25,440 nt of DNA from DATAFO01 sp046728935 (lineage in GTDB: Bacteria; Actinomycetota; Thermoleophilia; Solirubrobacterales; 70-9): contig JBKPFS010000120.1 of assembly GCA_046728935.1 (NCBI GenBank), positions 1 through 25,440 on the forward strand. Reading direction: 5' to 3'. Positions 11,312 to 17,924 of the stretch are shown here, one piece after another; position 1 is the stretch's first letter; every line of letters begins with the position of its first letter. The position numbers and the translations under genes were made by a program. The notes under the pieces were generated by a model. It saw only the letters and a list, made by a program, of their open reading frames with translations, did not search any database and had not been told where the DNA came from.

Positions 11312-11724
11312 CCGATCACCTGCACGACGACGGTGCGCTCGCGAGGCCGGTCGTCGAAGTCGATCAGCACCAGCTGCTGCCAGGTGCCGAGGCTGAGCCG
11401 GCCCCGCTGGATCGGGACCACCTCGGACGCCCCGACGATCGAGGCCCGCTGGTGGGCGTGCGAGTTGGTGTCCCGGTTGAGCCGGTTGTGCTCGTAGTCG
11501 CCCTCGACCGGGATCAGACGGTCGAGCAGCGCGCGAAGGTCGTGCACGCCACCGGGCTCGAACTCCATCGTCGTGATCGCCGCGGTCGAGCCGCGGACGA
11601 ACGCGCTCGCCTGGCCCTCGTCGATGTCGCTCGCCGCAACGGCCGCCTCCACCTCGTCGGTGATGTCGATGATGTCGGCGTCGCCGCGGGTCGAGAGCCG
11701 GATCTCGGAGGTACTTACGGCCAT
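11308..11724 (-). CDS. YjbQ/UPF0047 family protein
   Basis: The 138-residue protein is a complete UPF0047/YjbQ member. Visible hallmarks are STAAITTMEFEPG near the middle, the histidine pair in NSHAHQRASIVGAS, and the C-terminal GRLSLGTWQQLVLIDFDDRP followed by RERTVVVQV. The family is sometimes annotated as a secondary thiamine-phosphate synthase because YjbQ can weakly replace ThiE; the true reaction is unsettled. No thiamine gene is nearby. The conserved histidines would bind a metal or phosphate in the trimer. TAATAC lies just upstream of the ATG but too close for a standard leaderless start, so the promoter is unclear. Confidence 0.9.
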   Translation of the reverse strand: MAVSTSEIRLSTRGDADIIDITDEVEAAVAASDIDEGQASAFVRGSTAAITTMEFEPGGVHDLRALLDRLIPVEGDYEHNRLNRDTNSHAHQRASIVGASEVVPIQRGRLSLGTWQQLVLIDFDDRPRERTVVVQVIG

Positions 11725-11785
11725 GTATTAGGTGAGCGACCGCAGGAGCGAAAGCAGCATGTCCACTCGTTTCACCGTAATACGA

Positions 11786-11814
11786 AGCGAGCCGGGCGTC
11801 ACGCCCGGCTCGCT
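11786..11814 (-). terminator. Strong hairpin, probable terminator of the DUF378 gene
   Basis: AGCGAGCCGGGCG (11786-11798) and CGCCCGGCTCGCT (11802-11814) form a perfect 13-bp stem with loop TCA. It begins 22 bases past the DUF378 stop on the minus strand. The bases after the stem on that strand (TCGTATTAC) are only moderately T-rich. It is the strongest hairpin I noticed in the window. Confidence 0.75.
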
Positions 11815-11836
11815 CTGCACCTCTCTCCTCAGCGCG

Positions 11837-12073
11837 TCAGACGCCGCGGGGGTGCGGGCCGCGGGTGAGATGGAACTCGTCCATCAGCCGCGGGACCGAC
11901 ACGAGACCGGCGACGCCGATGATCACGTAGACGATGTTCGTCAGCGTGCCCGTCCCGAAGATCTCGGACAGCACGTTGGTATCGCCGTCCGTGATGCCGA
12001 CGATGCCCCAGTTGAGGGCGCCCAGGAACATGACCAAGAGCGCCAGGGGCTCCAACCTCTTCAGCATCTCCAT
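11837..12073 (-). CDS. DUF378 small membrane protein
   Basis: The 78-residue protein has two membrane helices and the DUF378 signature: LALLVMFLGALNWGIVGI, then GTLTNIVYVIIGVAGLVSV. The LNWG motif in helix 1 and a YVIIGVAG motif in helix 2 are typical. The function of this widespread family is unknown. I choose the ATG at 12073 over the one at 12109 because GAGGA lies 5 bases before it, and the upstream residues (RTELRRKARNH) are not typical. The gene stands alone, with a terminator hairpin behind it and a 20-bp operator-like dyad about 30 bases in front, which suggests separate regulation. Confidence 0.85.
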   Translation of the reverse strand: MEMLKRLEPLALLVMFLGALNWGIVGITDGDTNVLSEIFGTGTLTNIVYVIIGVAGLVSVPRLMDEFHLTRGPHPRGV

Positions 12074-12102
12074 GTGATTCCTCGCTTTCCTGCGAAGTTC
12101 TG

Positions 12103-12122
12103 TTCGCACATCTTCGTGCGAA
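12103..12122. promoter_or_regulatory. Operator-like perfect dyad upstream of the DUF378 gene
   Basis: TTCGCAC (12103-12109) and GTGCGAA (12116-12122) form a perfect 7-bp inverted repeat with a 6-base spacer, 30 bases before the DUF378 start. TTGTGA on the minus strand just upstream could serve as a -35 element. The arms match neither the LexA box nor the Rex operator. A dimeric repressor site or a short mRNA hairpin are both possible. Confidence 0.4.
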
Positions 12123-12194
12123 TCGTCACAAGAAATACACCGAAGGGCTCAGGCGGTTACCAGGAACCTGCTGCTCTCGCCGGGTTTCTGGGAC

Positions 12195-13124
12195 TCAGAT
12201 CTCGGTCGCGGTCCAGTCCCAGTCGGCGGCGGCCAGGCTCTCCTGATCGAGGTAGCTGCGGAACGCCTCGAGCTCCTCGGGCTCGATCGCGTACGTGTGC
12301 TCAGGGCCCGGGAAGGCGCGCGAGCGCACCTCGGCGGCATAGTCGCGGACGCCTCGAACCATCTGATCGCGAACCTCGGCGTAGCGCTTGACGAACTTCG
12401 GGGCGTGGCCACCGAAGATCCCGAGCAGGTCGTGGAAGACGAGCACCTGGCCGTCCGTGTCGGGTCCAGCGCCGATCCCGATCACCGGCACGCTGATCCT
12501 CTTCACCAGCTCCCCGGCCACCGCCGCCGGGATCGCCTCGAAGACGATCGCGAAGCAGCCCGCCGCCTGGAGGGCGAGCGCCTCCTCGGCGATCTGCGCG
12601 GCGCGCGCGGCCGTCTTGCCCTGCGCCTTGTAGCCGCCGAGCGCCGTCGCGGTCTGCGGGGTGAGGCCGACGTGGCCCATCACCGGGATCCCGCTCCTGA
12701 CGATCGCCCGGGCGCGGTCGACCGAGGCGCCGCCGCGCTCCAGCTTCACGGCGTCGCAGCCCGCGTCCTTGACGAACCGTTGTGCGTTCTCGACCGCCTG
12801 CTCGTTGGAGCGCTCGTAGGAGCCGAACGGCATGTCGCCGACCAGCAGGGGCGTGCGCAGGCCGCGGCGGACGGCCGCCGCGAGCATCACCATCTCGGCC
12901 ATGCCGACCGGGACCGTGGACTCGTAGCCGAGCACCGTCATCGCCGCCGAGTCCCCGACCAGCACCACGTCGACGCCGGCCTCCTCGGCCACCTGCGCCG
13001 AGGGGTGGTCGTAGGCGGTCACCATCACGATCGGCTCGGCGGCGAGCTTCATCTCCGCCAGGCGGGGCAGGGTCATCGGCTTGCGCTCGCTCGGCTGGGC
13101 CGGTTGCTGCAGATGGCCGCTCAT
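12195..13124 (-). CDS. panB: 3-methyl-2-oxobutanoate hydroxymethyltransferase
   Basis: PanB adds a hydroxymethyl group from 5,10-methylene-tetrahydrofolate to ketoisovalerate, giving ketopantoate, the first committed step to pantothenate and coenzyme A. The 309-residue product has all the active-site motifs. VGDS (D58) and LVGDMPFGSY (D97) supply metal ligands. VKLERG (E129) and VFEAIP (E196, the catalytic glutamate) follow, as do GHVGLTPQ and IGIGAGPDTDGQVLV. The ATG overlaps the panD stop (ATGA), which fixes the start; an internal ATG at residue 17 (MTLPRLAEMK) is the common family start, so the first 16 residues may be an extension. It is the last gene of a four-gene pantothenate operon. 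Confidence 0.97.
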   Translation of the reverse strand: MSGHLQQPAQPSERKPMTLPRLAEMKLAAEPIVMVTAYDHPSAQVAEEAGVDVVLVGDSAAMTVLGYESTVPVGMAEMVMLAAAVRRGLRTPLLVGDMPFGSYERSNEQAVENAQRFVKDAGCDAVKLERGGASVDRARAIVRSGIPVMGHVGLTPQTATALGGYKAQGKTAARAAQIAEEALALQAAGCFAIVFEAIPAAVAGELVKRISVPVIGIGAGPDTDGQVLVFHDLLGIFGGHAPKFVKRYAEVRDQMVRGVRDYAAEVRSRAFPGPEHTYAIEPEELEAFRSYLDQESLAAADWDWTATEI

Positions 13125-13549
13125 CGAAGCTCCCCCGGGATCGCGAAGTCGGCATGCGAGGCGAGCCCGGAATCGAGCAGCACCTCGGGATGGGAGTCGA
13201 CTCGGGCGATCCGGTTGTCGTCGTCCACGTGCACGACCACCGGCCCGTACGCCTCGAGATCGGCCTCGCCGCAGGCCCCGAACGAGGCCACGAGGACCTT
13301 GTCGCCGCGGTTGACCAGGAGGGCCGCGGCGCCGTTCACCTGCACCGTGCCGGAGTCCGGCTCGCCCTCGATCGCGTAGGTGACGAAGCGGGCGCCGTTG
13401 GCGATGTCCCAGACGTGGACCTGCTCGTTCGGAAGCACGTCGGCCGCTCGCATCAGCTCGGGGTCGAGCGTCAGCGAGCCGACGTAGTCGGGGTCGCAGT
13501 CGATCACCGTCGCCCGGTGGATCTTCGATTTCAGCATCTGTCTCTGCAC
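13121..13549 (-). CDS. panD: Aspartate 1-decarboxylase precursor
   Basis: PanD decarboxylates aspartate to beta-alanine, the amine half of pantothenate. The 142-residue proenzyme self-cleaves between G24 and S25 (in DYVGSLTLD), and S25 becomes the pyruvoyl cofactor; this site is intact. Other hallmarks are MLKSKIHRATV near the N terminus, the VHVWDIANGARF strand, and NGAAALLVNRGDKVLVASF. Translation begins at a GTG with GGAGA 7 bases before it. An ATG four codons later is possible, but the GTG puts the cleavage site at the standard residue 24. The C-terminal tail after about residue 115 is longer than in the E. coli enzyme, as is usual in actinobacteria. It lies 17 bases after panC and overlaps panB by 4 bases. 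Confidence 0.97.
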   Translation of the reverse strand: MQRQMLKSKIHRATVIDCDPDYVGSLTLDPELMRAADVLPNEQVHVWDIANGARFVTYAIEGEPDSGTVQVNGAAALLVNRGDKVLVASFGACGEADLEAYGPVVVHVDDDNRIARVDSHPEVLLDSGLASHADFAIPGELR

Positions 13550-13566
13550 GCCCGTTCTCCTTCTTT

Positions 13567-14439
13567 TCAGGCCGGCTCACCGCCGGCTCCGATCACGACG
13601 TTGTCGATCAGGCGGGCCCTGCCCACCCGCGCGGCGACCGCGACCAGCACAGGCCGCCCGTTGAAGCTCTCGGCGGGCGCCAGCCGCTCGGCGTCCCGCG
13701 CCTCCAGGTACTCGGGCTCGATTCCCGCCACCCGCAGCTCGGCCCACGCAGCGTCGAGGGCGACGGCAACCGAGCGCTCGCCCGCCGCCGCCACCCGCTC
13801 GGCGGCGCGAAGCGCCCGGCTGAGGGCAGCGGCGCGCTCTCGCTCGCCGGGGTCGAGGTAGGCGTTCCGCGAGCTCAGCGCCAGGCCGTCTGGCTCGCGC
13901 ACCGTCGGCAGCACCGCGACCTCGACGGGAAAGTCGAGGTCCCGAACCATGCGCCGGATGACGATCGCCTGCTGGGCGTCCTTCTGGCCGAAGAAGGCGA
14001 CGTCGGGCTGCACCGTGTTGAACAGCTTCGCCACCACGGTGGTCACGCCTCGAAAGTGCTCGGGCCCGCGCCGCTCGGGATCTCCGTCGAGCACGTCCGT
14101 CAGCCCGCCGGCGACCTCGACCGAGGTCGCGAAGCCCTCTGGGTAGACCTCCTCGGTGGCGGGCGCGTAGATCACGTCGACGCCCGCGGCCTCCGCCAGC
14201 GTCGAGTCGCGAGCCTCGTCGCGAGGGTAGGCATCGAAGTCCTCGCCCGGGCGAAACTGCGCCGGGTTCACGAACAGGCTCATAACGACGACGTCGCATC
14301 GCGCGCGGGCGGCCCTGAGCAGCGAGAGGTGGCCCTCGTGCAGAGCGCCCATCGTCGGCACGAGCCCGATCGAGCGACGCTTGAGGCGCGCGGGCGCCAG
14401 GGCCTCGCGCAACTCGCGCTTGGCCCGGATCACCCTCAT
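13567..14439 (-). CDS. panC: Pantothenate synthetase (pantoate-beta-alanine ligase)
   Basis: PanC joins pantoate and beta-alanine through a pantoyl-adenylate, using ATP. The 290-residue product shows PTMGALHEGH at 28-37 (the HIGH-like nucleotide-binding motif), SLFVNPAQF, the FGQKDAQQ loop and the LSSRNAYL (KMSKS-like) segment. A C-terminal dimer domain contains PEYLEARDAE. Length and motif order are normal, with no missing residue. Its ATG overlaps the stop of the DUF2520 gene upstream (ATGA), and panD follows after 17 bases, so panC and panD stand next to the enzymes that supply both of their substrates. Confidence 0.97.
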   Translation of the reverse strand: MRVIRAKRELREALAPARLKRRSIGLVPTMGALHEGHLSLLRAARARCDVVVMSLFVNPAQFRPGEDFDAYPRDEARDSTLAEAAGVDVIYAPATEEVYPEGFATSVEVAGGLTDVLDGDPERRGPEHFRGVTTVVAKLFNTVQPDVAFFGQKDAQQAIVIRRMVRDLDFPVEVAVLPTVREPDGLALSSRNAYLDPGERERAAALSRALRAAERVAAAGERSVAVALDAAWAELRVAGIEPEYLEARDAERLAPAESFNGRPVLVAVAARVGRARLIDNVVIGAGGEPA

Positions 14440-15242
14440 CGCCCCTGCCTCCGCGCGATCTCGCGTGTGCGCGCCGCGAGCGCCTCGTACATGGGCTCGA
14501 GCTCGGGAGCGACCTCGCGGATCGCCTCGAGGTGCCGAACGACCGTCGCCTCGTCGCCGCGGGCGATCGGGCCGGTCAATGCGGCGCCTCCATCCTCCGC
14601 CCAGTTGGCGGCCGCGCGTAGGACCAGCGGCGCGAGCAGATCGCGAGGGCCGTCGATTCCCGCCCGCTCGAAGAGCTCCGCCGCCGACTCCTCGAGCGCG
14701 ACGAGGAAGTTGGAGGCGATCGCGGCGGCCGCGTGATAGGCCGCGCGCCGATCCTCGGCGACCGCGAAGGGGCGGAGCCCGAGCCGGGCGGCGAGCCGCG
14801 TTGCAAAGTGCTCGGCCTCCTCATCGGACCCCCCGACGGCGCAGGCGGCGCCGTCGAGGTCGGCGTCGGGGCCGGGCACGGTCTGAAGTGGGTGGAACCA
14901 GAAGGTCGCGGCTCCTCGCTCGGCCGCAGCGCTCAGGGCGTCCATTCCGGTTGCGCCGCTGGTATGGCCGACGAGGCGCAGCGGCGGAACGGCCTCGCTG
15001 ATCGCCGTGGCCGCGTCGGCCACAGCGGCGTCCGGGACGCAGAGCAGCGCCGCCTCGCACACGCGACAGGACTTGACGGCGTCGTCACGCCCCGTCAGCG
15101 CGAACGTGAGCCCGGCCTTCGCCGCCGCGCGAGCGAGCGCCCCGCCCATCCGACCGGCGCCGACGATCGCAAGCGCGGGCAGCGGCTCGTCGTGCAGGGA
15201 GGTGGCTGCGTCGGTCGGGAGATCCCGTTCCAGTTCCCGCAT
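14436..15242 (-). CDS. Rossmann-like/DUF2520 dehydrogenase, candidate ketopantoate reductase
   Basis: The 268-residue protein starts with a nucleotide-binding Rossmann domain (AIVGAGRMGGALARAA, GxGxxG at about 28-33). A conserved WFHPLQTVPG loop and a helical C-terminal DUF2520 domain (about 150-260, with AAYHAAAAIASNFLVALEES) follow. The family resembles 6-phosphogluconate/ketopantoate reductase-type enzymes. It is first in an operon with panC, panD and panB, overlapping panC by 4 bases. The one pantothenate step otherwise missing here is reduction of ketopantoate to pantoate, normally done by PanE or IlvC, so this protein is the natural candidate. No PanE is visible in the window. The biochemical role is inference; the family call is firm. 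Transcription diverges from fmdB across about 190 bases. Confidence 0.85.
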   Translation of the reverse strand: MRELERDLPTDAATSLHDEPLPALAIVGAGRMGGALARAAAKAGLTFALTGRDDAVKSCRVCEAALLCVPDAAVADAATAISEAVPPLRLVGHTSGATGMDALSAAAERGAATFWFHPLQTVPGPDADLDGAACAVGGSDEEAEHFATRLAARLGLRPFAVAEDRRAAYHAAAAIASNFLVALEESAAELFERAGIDGPRDLLAPLVLRAAANWAEDGGAALTGPIARGDEATVVRHLEAIREVAPELEPMYEALAARTREIARRQGR

Positions 15243-15375
15243 GGGAGATACCAGACGGCTTTCGTGTCATTCCTGGGGGTTAGCCCGGAGGCTGCGTGTC
15301 CACGCCCTCGCGGGTCGCGGCGGGGCGCAAGTATAGGGACGGTTGTCGAGCACCCCGCCGGCCAGAGCCGCGACG

Positions 15376-15411
15376 ATCGGAGCGCCCGCCTCGCGTGAAG
15401 GAGGCTCCGAT
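15376..15411 (+). other. Inverted repeat in the leader region before the FmdB-type gene
   Basis: ATCGGAGC (15376-15383) and GCTCCGAT (15404-15411) are perfect complements separated by 20 bases. They lie in the 190-bp gap between the DUF2520 start and the FmdB start. TATAGG (about 15333) could be a promoter that would transcribe this stem, whereas TACCAT (15420-15425) would start beyond it. I see nothing else in the gap. Confidence 0.25.
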
Positions 15412-15432
15412 TTGGCGGCTACCATCGACGCC

Positions 15433-15714
15433 ATGCCGATCTACGAGTTCCGCTGCGAAGCTTGCGGCGCCGTGTTCGAGGAGCTCGTCGAGGCGGGGAC
15501 CGAGGCGACGACGTGCGCCGCCTGCGGCTCCGAGCGGACGCGGCGCATGCTGTCTGCGCAGGCGGCGCCGTTCTCACTCCTCAAGACGCCCGGCGGGAGC
15601 CGCAAGCAGGAGCGCCGCAACGCGAGGCTGCGAGCGAGCACCGAGGCCCGTTTCAAGGAGGCGCGCCGGCGTGCTCGGGCGCGCGGCCGCTCCGGCTCGG
15701 GGGATGGGTCGTGA
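15433..15714 (+). CDS. FmdB-family zinc ribbon protein
   Basis: The 93-residue protein starts MPIYEFRCEACGAVFEELVE, the standard FmdB/CxxC regulatory-type zinc ribbon. C8, C11, C28 and C31 make the zinc site. After residue 45 the sequence turns basic and helical (RKQERRNARLRAS, ARRRARARGR), suggesting nucleic-acid or ribosome contact. The family is named for a formamidase regulator, but most members have no tested role. The ATG at 15433 is fixed by the family N terminus, and TACCAT lies 7 bases upstream with no Shine-Dalgarno. The stop overlaps the glycosylase gene (GTGA), and the order FmdB, glycosylase, tsaE suggests one operon. Confidence 0.9.
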   Translation: MPIYEFRCEACGAVFEELVEAGTEATTCAACGSERTRRMLSAQAAPFSLLKTPGGSRKQERRNARLRASTEARFKEARRRARARGRSGSGDGS

Positions 15715-16367
15715 GCAAGGAGTCGAGACGCCAGAGGTTGGTCGAGGTCTACCGGGAGGCGTCCGTGTGCACGCTGTGCCCGCTCGCCGAGGGCCGGACG
15801 AATGTGGTTTTCGGCGCGGGCAACTCGGACGCGGAGCTCATGTTCATCGGCGAGGGACCCGGTGCGGAGGAGGACCGCCAGGGGCTGCCGTTCGTGGGAC
15901 GGGCGGGGCAGCTCCTCAACCAGCTCCTGGAGGGGATCGGGATGAGTCGCGACGACGTCTGGATCAGCAACGTGGTTCGTTGCCGTCCGCCCGGCAACCG
16001 GGATCCCCAGCCGGAGGAGATCGATGCCTGCCGGCCGTACACGGACCAGCAGATCGAGCTGATCGAGCCCCGTGTGATCGCGACTCTGGGCAACTTCGCC
16101 ACCAAGCTGCTGACCGGGAGCAGGGTGGGGATCATGCGGGTGCGGGGCACGCCCCAGGTGCACACGCTTGCGGGGCGCACGCTCTTCGTGATGCCGCTGC
16201 TTCACCCGGCGGCGGCACTTCGCACGCCGGCGCTCGTCGACACGCTGCGCGAGGACTTCGCCAAGCTGCCGGAGCTGATTGCGACCGAGCTGCCCGGGAG
16301 CGACGCGCCGGAGCCTGTCGCCGTGGTGCAGGCGCCACCGGCCGACCAGCTCGACCTCTTCGCTTGA
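15711..16367 (+). CDS. Uracil-DNA glycosylase, family 4 (Fe-S type)
   Basis: This enzyme removes uracil from DNA to start base-excision repair. The 218-residue product has the family 4 layout. The [4Fe-4S] cysteines are C20, C23, C91 and C107. Motif 1 is GEGPGAEEDRQGLPFVGRAG (48-67), followed by the NVVRCRPPGNRDP segment and the catalytic-pocket motif HPAAALR (165-171). The last residues, QLDLFA (213-218), match the bacterial sliding-clamp-binding consensus QL[SD]LF. Translation starts at a GTG inside the FmdB stop (GTGA), and the stop overlaps tsaE (TTGA). It could be confused with a family 5 enzyme, but the GEGPG...EDRQGLPFVG form fits family 4. Confidence 0.95.
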   Translation: MSKESRRQRLVEVYREASVCTLCPLAEGRTNVVFGAGNSDAELMFIGEGPGAEEDRQGLPFVGRAGQLLNQLLEGIGMSRDDVWISNVVRCRPPGNRDPQPEEIDACRPYTDQQIELIEPRVIATLGNFATKLLTGSRVGIMRVRGTPQVHTLAGRTLFVMPLLHPAAALRTPALVDTLREDFAKLPELIATELPGSDAPEPVAVVQAPPADQLDLFA

Positions 16368-16807
16368 GCGCCGAGACGACCGTGTCGGCGGCCGAGACGG
16401 AGGCGCTCGGGGCGCGGATCGCGGGTGAGCTTCGACCTGGCGACCTGGTGCTCGTCAGCGGCGAGCTCGGCAGCGGCAAGACGACCCTGATTCGCGGCGC
16501 CTGCCGTGCCCTCGGCGTGACCGAGCCGGTGGTCTCGCCGACGTTCACGATCGGGCGGCGCTACGCCGGCAGGCTGCCGGTATCACACCTCGACCTCTAC
16601 CGGCTCGAGGATCTGAGCGTCGAGGAGCCCGGGCTGCTCGACGATTACCTGAGCGAGGAGGCGATCACGTTCGTCGAGTGGCCCGAGCTCGCCGCCGGCG
16701 CGCTGGAGCGCGACGGCGTCCGCGTGGCGCGCAACGTCGCGCTTCGCCACGCGGGGGGCGATCGGCGCGAGATCGAGATCCGCTCGCCCGGTGCCGACGG
16801 CGGCTAG
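16364..16807 (+). CDS. tsaE: tRNA t6A biosynthesis ATPase TsaE
   Basis: TsaE is the small P-loop ATPase that works with TsaB and TsaD to form N6-threonylcarbamoyladenosine at tRNA position 37. The 147-residue product has Walker A GELGSGKTT (33-41), the SPTFTIGRRYAG segment, HLDLYRLED, and the EEAITFVEWPE strand. I chose the TTG at 16364, which lies in the glycosylase stop (TTGA), because it yields the ETTVSAAETEALG N terminus usual for the family; a GTG at 16382 is the alternative. The long open frame upstream of this point is a shadow. tsaB and tsaD sit about 0.4 and 1.6 kb downstream, in a separate unit beyond a convergent gene. Confidence 0.95.
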   Translation: MSAETTVSAAETEALGARIAGELRPGDLVLVSGELGSGKTTLIRGACRALGVTEPVVSPTFTIGRRYAGRLPVSHLDLYRLEDLSVEEPGLLDDYLSEEAITFVEWPELAAGALERDGVRVARNVALRHAGGDRREIEIRSPGADGG

Positions 16808-17118
16808 TACCCCGAGTCCTCAAGCGCCTGCTCGGCCTCGTCCTTTGCCTCCTCCCCCTTCTTCTTGGCCTCCTCGGCCGCCCCTTCGGCCTGCTGCTGC
16901 GCCTCCTCGGCCGCCTCTTCGGCCTGCTGCTGCGCCTCCTCGACCTGTCCCTGGACGTCCTTCTGGATCTCCTCCCCCTGCTGCTGGAGCTCCTCCGCGG
17001 CCTTCTCGGCGTCGCTCTCGTCATCGCCGCAGCCGGACCAGGCAACGCCGGTGGCGCCGATCGCCAGGATGCCAAGGCCGCTCAGGAGACGACGGCGTAG
17101 CCTCACTCGCTCGTTCAC
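16804..17118 (-). CDS. Putative lipoprotein with 11-residue (LEA-like) repeats
   Basis: The 104-residue product starts at a GTG preceded by a strong Shine-Dalgarno (AAGGAGG, 8 bases away). A basic N terminus and hydrophobic segment (residues 11-26) end in AWSGC, with C30 as a likely but atypical lipidation site (tryptophan at -3). The rest is an acidic, glutamine-rich helix built of 11-residue units: EEAQQQAEEAA (60-70), EEAQQQAEGAA (71-81) and EEAKKKGEEAK (82-92). Hendecad repeats form right-handed coiled coils or LEA-type stress-protective helices. The function is unknown. It lies between tsaE, with which it shares a CTAG stop, and the divergent tsaB. Confidence 0.75.
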   Translation of the reverse strand: MNERVRLRRRLLSGLGILAIGATGVAWSGCGDDESDAEKAAEELQQQGEEIQKDVQGQVEEAQQQAEEAAEEAQQQAEGAAEEAKKKGEEAKDEAEQALEDSGY

Positions 17119-17176
17119 TGTGGATCCCTCCTTGTGGTGGTAGAAGCGCCGCGTCCGCGGAGCGGCCGGCGAACCC

Positions 17177-17182
17177 TAGTCT
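17177..17182 (+). promoter_or_regulatory. Candidate -10 box of the tsaB operon (leaderless)
   Basis: TAGTCT lies 7 bases before the GTG start of tsaB, and no Shine-Dalgarno is present. Transcription would begin at or next to the start codon. The same spacing recurs at several other starts in the window. Confidence 0.5.
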
Positions 17183-17189
17183 CTGAAGC

Positions 17190-17924
17190 GTGGAGCCGTC
17201 AACCGCCGGCGCCGTGATCCTCGGCTTCGATAGCGCCACCGACGATTCAACCGTGGCGGTGACCCGCGACGGCGAGGTGCTGACCGAATGGCGCGCCGAC
17301 GGGCATGGGGGCGAGCGCCCCCGGCACGCCAACGAGCTGCTCCCGCACATCGTCGAGGCGGTGGACGCGGCCGGCGGCTGGGGAGCGGTCGACGCGCTCG
17401 CGGTTGGCGTCGGCCCGGGGGCCTTCACCGGGCTGCGGGTCGGCGTGGCCACCGCCCGCTCGCTCGCCCAGGCCCTGGGCAAGCCGCTCGCCCCCGTCGT
17501 CTCCCTCGCCGCCCTGGCGGCGGGCATGGGCGAGCGCCCGGCGGCCGCGGGCCGGCCGCGGCTCGCGGCGATCGACGCGCGACGCGGCGAGCTGTTCGCC
17601 GCCCTCTACGACCCGCACGGGATCCCCGTGTGGGAGCCCTTCGTGGCGCCGCCCGCGGCGATCGCCGAGCGCCTCACCGAGCTGGGCGAACGACCGCTGG
17701 CCGCCGGATCGGGGTCGCTACGATTCCGCCAGGAGCTCGAGGCCAAGGGCATCGAGGTGCTCGCTGAGGATGAGCCGGCGCACAGGATCTGGGCCAGGTT
17801 CGTTTGCCGGCTGGCTTCCGCGGTCACCCCGGTCGCGCCGGAGGCGGTCGAGCCGATCTACCTGAGACGACCTGACGCGGAGCTTTGGCGTGAGCGAGAT
17901 CGCGATGGCGGGCAATCAGCCTGA
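17190..17924 (+). CDS. tsaB: tRNA t6A biosynthesis protein TsaB
   Basis: TsaB is the inactive ASKHA-fold partner of TsaD, and it scaffolds the TsaB-TsaD-TsaE complex that makes t6A37 on ANN-decoding tRNAs. The 244-residue product shows ILGFDSATDDSTVAV at the N terminus, HANELLPHI, and the diagnostic VGVGPGAFTGLRVGVATAR (72-90). The C-terminal EPIYLRRPDAE ending is also typical. It lacks TsaD's metal-binding HxxxH, as expected. The GTG start follows a -10-like TAGTCT by 7 bases. It overlaps rimI by 35 bases and begins the run tsaB, rimI, tsaD, glutaredoxin-like, rex. Confidence 0.96.
   Translation: MEPSTAGAVILGFDSATDDSTVAVTRDGEVLTEWRADGHGGERPRHANELLPHIVEAVDAAGGWGAVDALAVGVGPGAFTGLRVGVATARSLAQALGKPLAPVVSLAALAAGMGERPAAAGRPRLAAIDARRGELFAALYDPHGIPVWEPFVAPPAAIAERLTELGERPLAAGSGSLRFRQELEAKGIEVLAEDEPAHRIWARFVCRLASAVTPVAPEAVEPIYLRRPDAELWRERDRDGGQSA

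Noticed and set aside
12116..12131. Possible Rex operator (TCACAA half-site near the DUF378 dyad).
   Set aside because: Only one half matches TTGTGA/TCACAA; the other arm and spacing do not fit the Rex consensus.
15296..16363. Long N-terminal extension of the tsaE reading frame.
   Set aside because: It overlaps the FmdB-type and glycosylase genes completely and is low-complexity Arg/Gly/Ala; the TsaE family starts at about 16364.
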